From assembly GCA_023053575.1 (NCBI GenBank), contig JAKZAP010000011.1, forward strand, positions 1,736,001 to 1,800,000: DNA of 64,000 nucleotides, in the 5' to 3' direction. This document shows positions 35,601 through 45,800 of the stretch, in pieces. Position 1 is the first letter of the stretch; each line of letters begins with the position of its first letter. The notes beneath the pieces were generated by a model that was not told the origin of the DNA, searched no databases, and saw only the letters and a list, made by a program, of their open reading frames with translations. The DNA comes from Branchinecta lynchi. Lineage: Eukaryota; Arthropoda; Branchiopoda; Anostraca; Branchinectidae. The translations under genes were made by a program, and so were the position numbers.

Positions 35601-38600
35601 ATGAACTAGACGTGTAAAATATGCGTTCAAACTATAGAGCGACAACGGTTGGTGACCACGAGTGCATCAGTTTAAATGAAACTTGGAATGTAGAGAGAGT
35701 GTATACGTTAGATGCCATATTTTAGGGTCCGAACCGGAACCGACAACGGTGGGGGGGGGGGGGGGGGAGGATTACCGGAATTTTCCAAAAATGCTCAGAT
35801 TCGAGTGAAACTTGATAGATGGTATAAAAAAAGATGCTTTAGATGATCCATTCTTTGGTCCGAACCAGATTCGGCCACGGTAGGGGGAGATGGGGGGAGT
35901 ATCGGAAATCGTGTAGCACGTCTAGGGATCAGACGAGTGGATTTATTGGCCTGAAACTAGGAAGTTTGAACAGTCATGTGAATTGGCTACAGATAATCCG
36001 AGACGATGCCGGAACTGCTCAGAATTGAGTGAAACTAAATATCCTATTTGTATTTCCGAACCGCATTTTTGGATGGCAGGTGCATTTCGTGACCTTTTCA
36101 TCTACTTTCTTGTACCGCCCACTCGTAACAAGTGCCATATGAGCTCGTAGCTCTTGTGTGTTATCCTATGAGAAGTTCATAGTACACTCGTTCGTTTTCA
36201 TTTTGCATGTATAGGGCATAGCAAGTATTTATTCCGGAGCAATTAACAACTGTAATGTGAATAATAATTTACTAAATATTCCTTCAGCCCAAGCTGACTG
36301 CGAATCATATTTGATGGTACAAAACGGATACGTCAGCTGAATTTTATTGGAGCTATATTTGTACAATACGAGACAATATTGACAAAACAGGACCGGATCA
36401 TGTCACAGTGAGGGGTTTGAGTTGGTTTTCCACAATTCTGGTCATCACGAGCTGGGGTACTTCCAAATGTGCTATGACCATGAAACTTGGCAGGCTGTGG
36501 TATGACCATGAAATTGACAGGCATGTTAGGTCCCTCCCCGCTGATCATCGTTGTGGGAGAAACAGTTATCGATGAGTGGAATAACCTTTTCAGATTTAGT
36601 AGATCAAGCCAATTTTCTGATGAAATGAGTATCGGGAGAGAGATGCAGCCTTGACAGCTACAAACCGCATCTGACACACATGCTAACTGTTCTTACAAGT
36701 GCCATATGAGCTTTCAGCTCTTGTTTCCAACTCGAGCGGTTTTGAGCCTGAAGAGGACCCTTGCCTAGAAGGGCCAAAATATAGCTCCAGTAATATTCAG
36801 CTGACGTATCCGTTTTGCACCATCAAATAATGATTCACTGATTCGATCTTTTTGCTTGGTAGGAGCCAGCTTCTGAGCCCGAAATCAAGAAGTTTGCCGA
36901 AGGTTATGGCGTAAAGTTCGACATGTACTCCAAGATTAATGTGAATGGATCTGATGCTCATCCTCTTTGGAATTTCCTCAAGTCCAAACAAGGCGGGACT
37001 TTGGGAGAGTAAGTATTACCCTTTGTTGTGGACATAACAATAATTAGAATAATAGGCCTGACATCTCCGAGTGTGTAGTGGGAGGGGGGGGGGGGGGGGG
37101 GGTCGCTCCCAGGTGTTGAAAGAACCTTTGTGTTTTGCTGGCGGATCTACTGACGCGGATTGGCCTGTTTTTAGTGTACGAAAATGAAGAGTTTTAAGGT
37201 CCATTTATGAATGAATGATGAATGATGTGTTTAAATCAGCCAAAAAAAGCCATAATTTAACAAAGAATAAATAATAAATAAGGAAAAGTAACACATCAAC
37301 AAAGCAACCGCTAACTACTTATTACTCGGCCAAAGCAAAACAATCACACTCCAAGATTATTGAAAATAGGTTTTGCGGCAAACTGTACAAGATCATTATC
37401 ACTCTTATTGAGGCGAATAAATAGAGACACACAAGCTTTCCGCTGGAGCTCTTTCAATGTAAAACAACGTTTTGCCACTAGAACTTCACTAACACTACAT
37501 CTACGTGGCAGGCGAAGCAGTTTCCTTATAGCACTGTTATACACAACCTGTAATCTTGATAGTGAACCCACTAGCATTCGTAACTAGGCCTAGGCAAAAG
37601 AACTGGTAGCAAAATGTTTTATTCAACCGTATCTTGATATCCTCGTTAAGGAAATCAAATTTCCAAACCAAAGCATTTGCTCTTTTACAAAAACTTTTCA
37701 TAATCTCAGAAATATGGCGATCATCTCTAAGATCCTTTTTAAAATAAAATCCAAGGTAACGGAATTCATCAACAAATGTAATGTTTCGCCCACTCAAATA
37801 AACTTCTTGTTTCACGACTTTATATCCAGTCGGAATAAAAACCATAGCATACGTTTTCGAAGTGTTAAAAATCAGATCATACTCACTGGCAAACACATCA
37901 CAAATTGCGAGTAGCCGATTTAAACCAAACACAGTCGGGGAAAGGATTACAAGGTCATCCGCAAACAGAAGATGATTCAAGCGTTGTCCTGCGATGTAGC
38001 AACCAGTCAGAACAGACCTATGTCGGACTATCAACATACACACTGTACAAAATAGGAGAAAGTACACCCACTTGCCTTAAACCATTTCCTGTGAAATCCG
38101 TACTAAGAGTGCTTCCCCACCTCACAGAAAACCGCTGATCTCTAAACCAGAACCCCAACAACTTTACATACTGAACAGGAACACCTCTTTCAGGCAAAAT
38201 TTTCAGCATTTTAGCATGATTAACTTTGTCAAACGCTTTGGCAGAGTCAATAGATAAGATTATCCTCGAAAAGGAGTACAAAAAAGTTGGATTAAAGTTT
38301 AACCCGTCGAAATCAAATATTTTGTTCTTTAATGATCGTTTATCTATTAGCCAACCTGTTAAACTGGGGAGCACCCTTCTTGAACCGTCTGATCAGGTCA
38401 TTTACCTTGGTGTCCCAATCGGAAGGAGTCTCCGCGAAACCCGTTGTTTGCTTATTGAGTATTTGGGGAAAAAACTCCGAACGGCGTACGCATCCATAGT
38501 GGTAAATAAGCGTCGATTCTGTCGGAAATATCTTGCTATTTTGTACAATACTGTAGCCCTTCCTCATGTCCTCTACCTCACCCCTTTTTGGAAAATTTTT

Positions 38601-41600
38601 ACCCCTTTTGAAATCAAACATATAACACTAGCGCTATCAAACATATAGCGCTAAGAGCTATGCTTTCCGTGCTTCACAAACAGGCCATACTCGTAGATCC
38701 GCCCATTACGCTTGCAGTATTTGAAGCGAGACAAACTTGCGGGCTTAGAAATTTCTAGTAAAACATCGTATGTGCTAAGATGTGGTTTACATACATTGAG
38801 GAGACATTTTGCTGTGTTCAGAAGATGGAGTTATTGGAGCCAGCGCTGGTGCACGACTGATTGAGTTTCAGTAGGGACGTTATCTAGCTAGTGTAGCTGC
38901 TATTGGAGCGCGTCATTTTTTTTTCTAGTACTGGCACCATTCCCTATTGTTAGTTTGCTTTGGGTCTTGCCGTTCACGAAACACTGGCCTACGTGTCGGT
39001 ACCAGCTGAGCCTAAAACTGGCTGAGACCGAAGCTTAGAGGAATTCAAATTTTACGGTACTAGCCAGTCAGATTGTTTTGTGGAATTCCCTAACAGTTGG
39101 ACTGATTGCAACTTGGATCTTGGACTAGCTGCTACCCGAAACTCTCAAGTACGAACGGCAGAAACTAGCACTACCTCAGTCTCACAAAACTTTTCTGAAC
39201 TGCCTTGGACCGAGTTGAGCGAACGTTGTAGACAGTCCTTTAGGCAACTGGCAAATATCCAGTTCATCTTCATAGGAATCATCTGTGGTATTGAGAACTT
39301 AGGATACTACTATGGAGTATGGAGTAGGAAATAGGTCCCTCCCTTCGTTCAATAGCTGCGGTCGTTTTCATCTTTCGGTTCGCCGTTCCAACAGTCATTC
39401 TTTACAACGCCGTTCGTGAACGGCGTTGAACGAGAATAAGGAGTTTTCTTTGTTCGGTTGAACCGCCGTTTCATTCGTCGTTCAGTAATCAGGCGCGAAG
39501 TTTCAAAATTCTCGACAAAACAAATTAAACTTGTGTGTATACCAAGTTTGATAACAGTGGGCCTGTTATTCTAAAATCCATTTTTGTACTTGTATAGCTG
39601 CAGTTGCAAATATTAAGTTAGTTCGATTATTAACGTTTTCGTATCAACTTCGTTCGTGAAACGTCGTTTATAGAACGTGACAAAGAAAACACTTATATGA
39701 AAAATATTCAAACGACGTTCGTCGTACCGACAACGACGAAAACGAACGCGGCTAATTTATGCTGCCCCAATCATGCACTCCTCGACCCAAAGAGCACTTT
39801 CACTATATCCGAAACTTCTGCATTATTTGTAACGATTCTTCAATTATTAAGACGCTAGTCTCATGGCGCTATGGAAACCTGATGATATACAAGGTCTCGG
39901 CTATATGCATCCGCTCAGTATTGACGGAACGCGGGCTTGGGCATTTGCTTGCTTGCGAGAGGGAGATTTTGATCGTTGTTGATCCTAGGTGATATTGTAT
40001 ACCTTACATCTCGTACCTTCTCCACATAAGGTATAAGTAATCCCTGTAGGTCAACTTTGGTTCTGTTGTTAGGAAGACTGTTCGCTGTCCGAGTACAAGA
40101 AGTGCTGACCAGTTGATGTCGAAAGACCACACATCGGATCTTCATGTGAACTGACCTTTCACCTTTCGTTAGCATTGAGGTTTTCATGCGAGACCGTGTC
40201 CAAGGCTAGGCTGTAGTCAAAGTAATAAGATGCATGTACATTCATCGACCTTCAATGCTGATGTGCTTTCATTTCAGTTTCATCAAGTGGAACTTTACCA
40301 AGTTTGTTGTCAATAAAGAAGGCATTCCAGTTGCTCGCTATGCTCCTACTACAGATCCCAAGGTAAGCTGCTGTACTTTTAGTACGCGACTCAATCTAGT
40401 TGCCAGTATTTCTCTTCACAAATCACGAAACCTTGTAGTGGTTTGAACTGCGAGGATTGTCGGTTCTTAAAAATGCTCTTAAAGGACCTGTCTTACCTAT
40501 GATACTATACTAAACCCGGAGACCCCAATTTCGTACGGTACATTCAAACCCCGTCTTACAAAACCGCGCTGATTTTCTCACTTGCCGTCTTTTGCTACCT
40601 TCGATGTGTGTCACGCTGTCGACGGTTGTCTGCGAGAAGTGTTTCCATCAGAAAAACGGTTATGTAACTGTTCTCGCTGTAAGTCAACGGGTCTCGGAAA
40701 AGGCTTAAAGGACACCTGAATGAAGAGTACCAAGTATCATCCCTATCTGTATGACTTCCGTTAACATTGCCTGCAGAAAACCCACTCCAAATACGAAATA
40801 GTGTTTCCAAGCAATGATTTTTGCTCCATTTTCCATATGTCCTTATTTCAGTACCGAACAATTTTAGAAATGAACAAATGTCTCCAATCAACTATTCTTC
40901 TGGAATATTTTTGAACCAGTTAAGCACAAACGTATATCTAGAAGAAATTCCAATACGATCCGGCCAGCGCTGTACAAGATTTGAATGAATAGCGCTTTTT
41001 GTCTTGGAATCCGAATGTGCAAACCTCCAGAAACGAACATCCCTATCTTGAAAACGCCATGCTCAGGAGAAGAATGCTTTCTGTGGCCATGTCTGTAAAT
41101 GCATTCTCCATGGTGTGTTAAAGTCTGGTTTCATTGGTCAGGTGTCCTTTAAACAGCCAAAACCGCGGTTTATTCCGAAAGTACAGCCTAGTTTTAAAGT
41201 ATTCAAATATATTTAAGTACTGCAAGTTGAATAGTAAATATTGCGAGGGGTCCTTTGATTGCTTATCCTCCAACTGGAATTGTGGATGTTGTGTCCCGTT
41301 AGGTGATTCAGGTAGTTCGATTCGCTGCTTATTATACAACCTAGCCGATGTGAAATATACACAGCAACGTGTAACTCACTGTCTGCCCTGCGGTTCTGCT
41401 CTTTCATTCCCAGGCAGCTCTTTAATCTTGTGACAAATGGAAATTGGCTTGCTTGAACGGCGAACCGCGACATTAATTAATAACCTTTTCGTGGCTGAAG
41501 GGAAAGATGTGCTCGACAAATTATTTCTATGAACAAGCGTGTCATGAGGCGTTTTTCCGTGACACAATTGCGGCCCACACACTTTTTAGTGTTCGTCGCG

Positions 41601-42699
41601 GAAACACGATTTTGTGCCACAGAGTCGAGCCAAGAGTTGAAAATCGCGGAAACGCCGTTCTGTCTATTTTTTGGGCGGTAATTTCAAATGTCTGAAAATA
41701 AAAATAAAAATTCATGTAAAATCTCAATAATTAAAACTCCAGTCTTTCGTCCTTACCATTCCGTACAAAAAGGATCCTCAGTTAATGTCTAAATAGCCTT
41801 CTTCAGAAAGTTTTAAATTTTATTGTTTTGACGTTATTTTGCTGCTAAATTCGAATTTCGCGCCAGAATCGAGCCACAAAATCGACAACCACCTCGGCAG
41901 TTGTTCGTCGAATTCAAGCCACAAAAATCTTGTTGGTCGCACAAAAGGCCGTGGAAACACAGCAAGGAAAAAAGACAGTCCGTCAGCCCAAGCTGACTGC
42001 GAATCATGTTTGACGGTGCAAAACGGATAAGTCATCTATCACCGCATTACGGAACTTCAAATCGCCCATACATGCCGCCGACAAGTCCATCTTAGCGTTT
42101 TGCACCGTCAAATACGGAAAAAATGCCTCTAGTGTTTAACCTTTATCACGACGGAAATATGATTTAAGGCGTATTCTCGCCGTCACCCGAGGACTCCTCG
42201 GGGAATCGAAGGGACGCCGAGAATAGAGGGAGTCAATCCACGCGGACTCCGCCTAGGAAAACAACGAGAACACGGGGAATGCTTATTTTGTTCGAAAAAT
42301 AAATATGCAGTTGGCGAAATTAGTCTGGATCCGTTTCGTTTATTCTGATTGTTTTTAATTAATTTTACGTTGCACCAACACCAGCAAAAATCGATTCCCC
42401 TCCGAATCTGAAAGGGTGTCCTTTCTGAAGATGGTGATGATAATTGGAGCATTCCCCGTCCGTGAGGACTGGCGAGAATACGGTGAGCGAGTCCCCGGGA
42501 CAAACAAAAACGCGGGGACTCCTCAAGTGGAGTCCTCGGGGAACGGCGAGAATACGCCTTTAGGGTGAAAAGTGGAGTAGCGGTATTCCGTCCAGTTAGA
42601 TGTGTTGAAGTTTGTGACAAGATAAAAGCCTTCTTAGAGTAAAAGCATTTACTTTTCTAGGACATGGAGAAGGACCTGGTGAAGCTTTTGAACGCATAA
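32688..42699 (+). CDS. GPX4: GPx-A: selenocysteine GPX4-type glutathione peroxidase
   Basis: Four exons carry the coding sequence: 32688-32912, 36863-37008 (146 bp), 40278-40362 (85 bp) and 42661-42699. All junctions follow GT-AG and phases agree, giving 162 residues from ATG 32694. It would reduce phospholipid hydroperoxides with thiols. The catalytic residue is TGA at 32802-32804 (position 37) in the context [17 protein letters not shown]. Other catalytic residues are Gln73 (FGGQ, end of the exon), Trp126 and Asn127 (IKWNF). FPCNQF is also present. It lacks the dimer loop of GPX1-type enzymes, as GPX4 does. A candidate SECIS lies 35 bases after the stop. Introns hold R2, LINE and MITE insertions. 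An upstream leader exon may exist, because TTTTCTAG at 32680-32687 is a good acceptor just before the ATG. Confidence 0.92.
32802..32804 (+). other. Selenocysteine codon TGA of GPx-A
   Basis: This TGA sits exactly where glutathione peroxidases have Sec or Cys, within VNVASK-U-GKT. The frame is open on both sides. The rest of the gene is intact over four exons, and the paralogue has TGT (Cys) at this place. Recoding is therefore far likelier than a null mutation. Confidence 0.92.
33069..33373. mobile_element. 305-bp TIR element with TAGTA-rich interior
   Basis: ACTCGATGAAAAATTT and AAATTTTTCATCGAGT form a perfect 16-bp inverted repeat. The interior is a low-complexity run of TAGTAGTA, GTAGTAT and TACTAC words. 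It lies in the first GPx-A intron. Confidence 0.65.
33470..33640 (+). repeat. Dispersed repeat shared with 47795-48005 and 18440-18610
   Basis: Blocks CGACTCAAATCC, CAATCACCGCGAT, CTTTCTTCCGCTAG and TACCCGGAGAGGC occur in the same order as at 47795-48005. No protein is recognised. Confidence 0.6.
34060..36130 (+). repeat. R2-type tandem repeat, second large copy
   Basis: Units containing GCTAGGACGATGAAACTTGG, GATCCGACCATC, GGGTGATCGGAT and G-runs recur from 34150 to about 36050, in the order seen at 23085-24720. It ends near 36130-36155 with ACAAGTGCCATATGAGCT and AGCTCTTGT, which can form a hairpin. The same end occurs at 36699-36725. Intronic in GPx-A. Confidence 0.75.
36735..36830 (+). 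repeat. Hammerhead-like core repeat, plus copy
   Basis: CCTGAAGAGGACCC, loop TTGCCTAGAA, GGGCCAAAATATAG, then CAGCTGACGTATCCGTTTTG. CTGAAGAG agrees with the hammerhead core, but GAAA is changed to CAAA here, so this copy would be inactive. A related partial block lies at 36280-36355. It lies about 30 bases upstream of the second GPx-A exon. Confidence 0.45.
37205..38262 (-). pseudogene. LINE family A, 5'-truncated copy
   Basis: On -, RT motifs appear in order: [18 protein letters not shown] (motif A, starting about 38268), [30 protein letters not shown] (catalytic Asp pair), [10 protein letters not shown], then the C-terminal ORF 37577-37344. It has one frameshift near 38040 and another near 37560. 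The 3' end is AT-rich with ATGAATGAATG-type units near 37210, like the copy at 2665. It starts abruptly against a + strand LINE B fragment. Intronic in GPx-A. Confidence 0.85.
38262..38900 (+). pseudogene. LINE family B-related RT tail and 3' region
   Basis: The + frame reads [17 protein letters not shown], then [19 protein letters not shown] and [18 protein letters not shown]. These match the C-terminal RT region at 52790-53090 ([20 protein letters not shown] and [18 protein letters not shown]). It degrades after 38648 and continues as a 3' region that matches the - strand at 62800-63010, where both contain GAGTTTCAGTAGGGACGTT. Confidence 0.8.
39352..39755. mobile_element. About 400-bp TIR element with inverted GTTCG words
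   Basis: TAGCTGCGGTCGTTTTC at the left matches the complement of GAAAACGAACGCGGCTAA at the right with few changes. The interior is dense in GTTCG/CGAAC words and includes ACGCCGTTCGTGAACGGCGT, itself a palindrome. No ORF. Intronic in GPx-A. Confidence 0.55.
40705..41152. mobile_element. 448-bp TIR element, copy 2 (GPx-A intron)
   Basis: The ends TTAAAGGACACCTGAA and TCAGGTGTCCTTTAA, and the interior, match 30531-30962 in opposite orientation. The two copies differ by scattered substitutions and short indels. Confidence 0.8.
42167..42559. mobile_element. Harbinger-like MITE, copy 2
   Basis: The 393-bp element has ends AGGCGTATTCTCGCCGT and ACGGCGAGAATACGCCT, flanked by TTA on both sides (42164-42166, 42560-42562). 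TTA is the preferred target of PIF/Harbinger elements. The interior matches 19455-19849. It ends 101 bases before the last GPx-A exon. Confidence 0.85.
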
Positions 42700-42718
42700 G
42701 CTTCTGTGACCAATTAAT

Positions 42719-42790
42719 ATGAATGGGAGCTATATGAAGTTTTCCCCGTATCCTTAGAGGGGAAAGTCTGATGTCGCAGCGACCTTCATT
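42719..42790 (+). promoter_or_regulatory. Candidate SECIS element of GPx-A
   Basis: ATGA (42734-42737) faces TGAT (42769-42772). The arm between them, AGTTTTCCCC, pairs with GGGGAAAGTC (CCCC-GGGG, three U-A pairs and two wobbles), leaving an 11-base loop GTATCCTTAGA. ATGA opposite TGA is the non-Watson-Crick quartet required for selenocysteine insertion. Below it, GCT/AGC and GG/CC offer a lower helix. The upper stem is about one turn, slightly short for the class, and the loop has CC where AA is usual. It lies 35 bases after the stop, near the minimum distance. Confidence 0.55.
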
Positions 42791-42795
42791 TTATT
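42790..42795 (-). terminator. Candidate GPx-B poly(A) signal
   Basis: TTTATT on + is AATAAA on -, 99 bases beyond the GPx-B stop. It lies upstream, in genomic order, of the GPx-A signal, so the two transcripts would overlap. Confidence 0.6.
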
Positions 42796-42827
42796 TCAAG
42801 TCACTGCCTTATATCGCAAATTTACCG

Positions 42828-42833
42828 AATAAA
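42828..42833 (+). terminator. Candidate GPx-A poly(A) signal
   Basis: AATAAA lies 129 bases after the GPx-A stop and after the candidate SECIS. Cleavage just downstream would leave a 3' end antisense to the GPx-B 3' UTR. Confidence 0.6.
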
Positions 42834-42893
42834 AAACCACGTTAAGAACAAAAAATAGGTACTTGGCTCTTCTGACAGTCCTCACCCACAGCT

Positions 42894-45800
42894 TTAAAGC
42901 TTGGATCCGAAGAGTTTCAAGAGGTAAGCTTCAATGTCCTGAAAACAAGTCACCAATAACATAGAGCAGAACAGTTTTCTTCTTGCTGACCTTTGGCTTC
43001 TAGAAATTTTCGGAGAAAAAAAAAAATCTGTTCCTTTAACTCAATACGCTCCGAGCACATGGATATGCTAAGCGACTGCAAAGACGATGCTGGCGCTCGA
43101 GTAGAGAAATACAAACATGGCAATAACCACTTGGTGAAGGTGTCGACTAAATTGCATCGGCATTCCATACATGTTACGAATAGTATTTTAGAATTTAGAA
43201 TATCAAAATTAGCCTCTCATTAGTCGGAATAATGCGAGCTTCGGGATCTGTATTAGTAAGAATAACCTTTCGTGGTTTTCCAATATCTGGCTGTTGCATC
43301 TCCAGACTCGCGTTATCTGGACCTTAGCGTGACGTATACGGTGACCGAGAACCAAACAGACGATCTGATTATCCCTAGGTCGTTTTATAAATTTGAACAC
43401 GACCGGCGCCTCGCTGGCCGCTCGGCTCTGTATATAATTATATACTAAAATATATACTCACTGATAGGAAAAACTAAAATTTTTCGTTTTCTGAGGTAAA
43501 ATAGATGAAATGGTTGTGACTTCACGCCTGTATGGAATTCCGATACAACTTGTTGTAAGGATGAAGGAGTGGTGGGCGAGATTTAATGAAGGTAAGGTTT
43601 CTAGGAGTCGGCTGAAGACCTTCTGTTACCGTAGGTGCACACTAGCCCCAGCAACAGTTGGAAAACAGGACATAATAGACAAGGGAAATCTCCGGGAATA
43701 CTATAGTTCAGCGGCAGTCAATCCGGAAATCCCTGTTTAAGCTGGTTCACACATCCTATCCACCCTTGCTGATACACGATCCACACGACCCTTGCTGAAG
43801 GAAGCTGGCCAGGAGCGAGCCGAACACAAAACAACAGGTGCGTGTTTGCAGATACCATGGTATCTGGTATACGGGTGCTCTGCAAGCTGAACACCATTTT
43901 GGATATTGCTCTTTTCCCAAAGAAAAACTGACATTCAGTCACTTCACTAAGTGCGAAACTTCTTTATCACCAATTTGACGAAAACTGATGAAAGTGACAT
44001 GACTTTTTCAGATACTACGATCAGTTACCACGGTCGGACCGTGGTATCTGAATATCTGATACCACAATAACTGCAACAAGACCAATGGTTTCGATGGGAT
44101 CCCAAGTCAATATATGATCCAGACAATTGGGTCTTGTCTTCGCCAGACTCCTTGACTATGTTTACTACTAAAATTCAGAAACAGAGTAAGGCCAAATAGC
44201 TAATGATCTGAGAAAACCAAGTTCAGATATGGATTCAGCATGTGAGTTTACCCCTATAAGTCATATCTGTTTTGACGAAAACTTCCTGCCACTTCTGCTA
44301 ATTTCCCGATTTCAGCCGAATTCCGGAACTACTTGTCCCGCGAAAAGAGAAAGCTCAAAAACGAACTCAGTGTATCTTCTTTCCCCAATACTGAGCATCT
44401 AATCAGCTTCAAATAAAAATTTAACTTAACAAATTTTTTCGGCTCCAGCCGGATTCCGATCGAACTATATGTCCGGGTAAAAATGATTTTCATACACGGA
44501 TTCAGCACCTCTTCTTCTCCCTAAATCGGATATCTAATCAACTACAAATAAATGATTAAATTTTCCGGTTTTGGCCGGATTGCCTTTTCAGTTTCACAGA
44601 AGTGTTCAGCATGTCTTCTTACCCCTAAATCGAACATCTAATCAACTAAACTTTTACTTTTAACAAGCTTTCCGGTTTTGGCCGGATTCCGGGCGAACTA
44701 CTTGTCTGGCGAGAAAATGGTTTTCACCATCGTATTCAGCATGTCCTCCTACCCCTAAATCGAACATATAATCACTTCAAATAAAACTTTTACTTTCAAC
44801 AAACTTTCCGGTTTTGGCCGGATTCCCGGCTAACTACTTGTCCGACACAAAAATGGTTTTCACCATCGTGTTCAGCATGTCTTCTTATCCCTAAATCGAA
44901 CATCTAATCAACTTCAAATAAAACTTTTACTTCTAACAAACTTTGCGGTTTTGGCCAGATTCCGGGCGAACTACTTGTCCGAGAACAAAATGGTTTTCAC
45001 CATCGTGTTCACCATCTTCTTACCCCATAATCGACTATCACAGTATCTGTTTAAAAATATTTCCTTTGCCCTTAATTTAAACCCCCTCCGTAGATAAATA
45101 TTCTTTGAGACCAAGCTGACCAGAGGATTGACAGCCAGACGAGGACCCTTGCCAAGAAGGGCCGAAATATCGCTGATGAAGAATCATAGCTGACGTATCC
45201 GTAAACATTGTTTGAATAAGCCCCCTCTCCCACCCCTAAATGTAGGGCTACAGAGCCCATCTACGAATTTGACCTTACTCTTGACCCAAAGAATTCTCAC
45301 ACCAAGTTTCATCAAAATATCTCATTTCCTTCGAGAGTTAGAGTGCGCACAGACGGACAGACGGACTACTTTTGCGATGTCATAGGTATCCCGCCACTTA
45401 CGTTTTGGGATCCCAGAAACCCCTTTTGACCGTGGTATCAGATGCCACGATAACTGCAGAAAGGACTTGAGACCGTGGTATTGGATACCATGGTATCTGC
45501 AAAAACGCAACTAATAGTAAAATGAGGCTAAGATCGGAAATTTCGAGCTACGGAAACTGCGAACGTGGACGAAATTTGTCTCATAGCCAACATTCACGGA
45601 TCCTGGCAGGCTTTTAAAAATAACGCCCGCCACTTACGGCAACGTCTTACCTTAGGGCTGGTTGTAGGTGCGAATCTTTCGACTGGCGTGCCATCTTTGT
45701 CAACTAGGAATTTTGTGAAATTCCATTTGATGTTGCTAAAATGAAGAAAAAGCCATTACACACCCTTTACAAAAATTGGACGCCATTGTCGCATGTCACT

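Larger units (their letters stand above)
43840..45510. repeat. TACCATGGTA-family repeat split by an R1 insertion
   Basis: 43840-44074 and 45418-45510 carry the same words as 18100-18720, including AGATACCATGGTATCTG, ACCGTGGTATCTGA and CCTTTTGACCGTGG. Comparison with 18615-18640, which is uninterrupted, shows that the R1 element at 44075-45417 inserted between ATAACTGCAA and CCTTTTGACC. Confidence 0.65.

Noticed and set aside
39080..39334. 84-aa ORF between repeats
   Set aside because: No motif or conserved neighbour. Probably chance.
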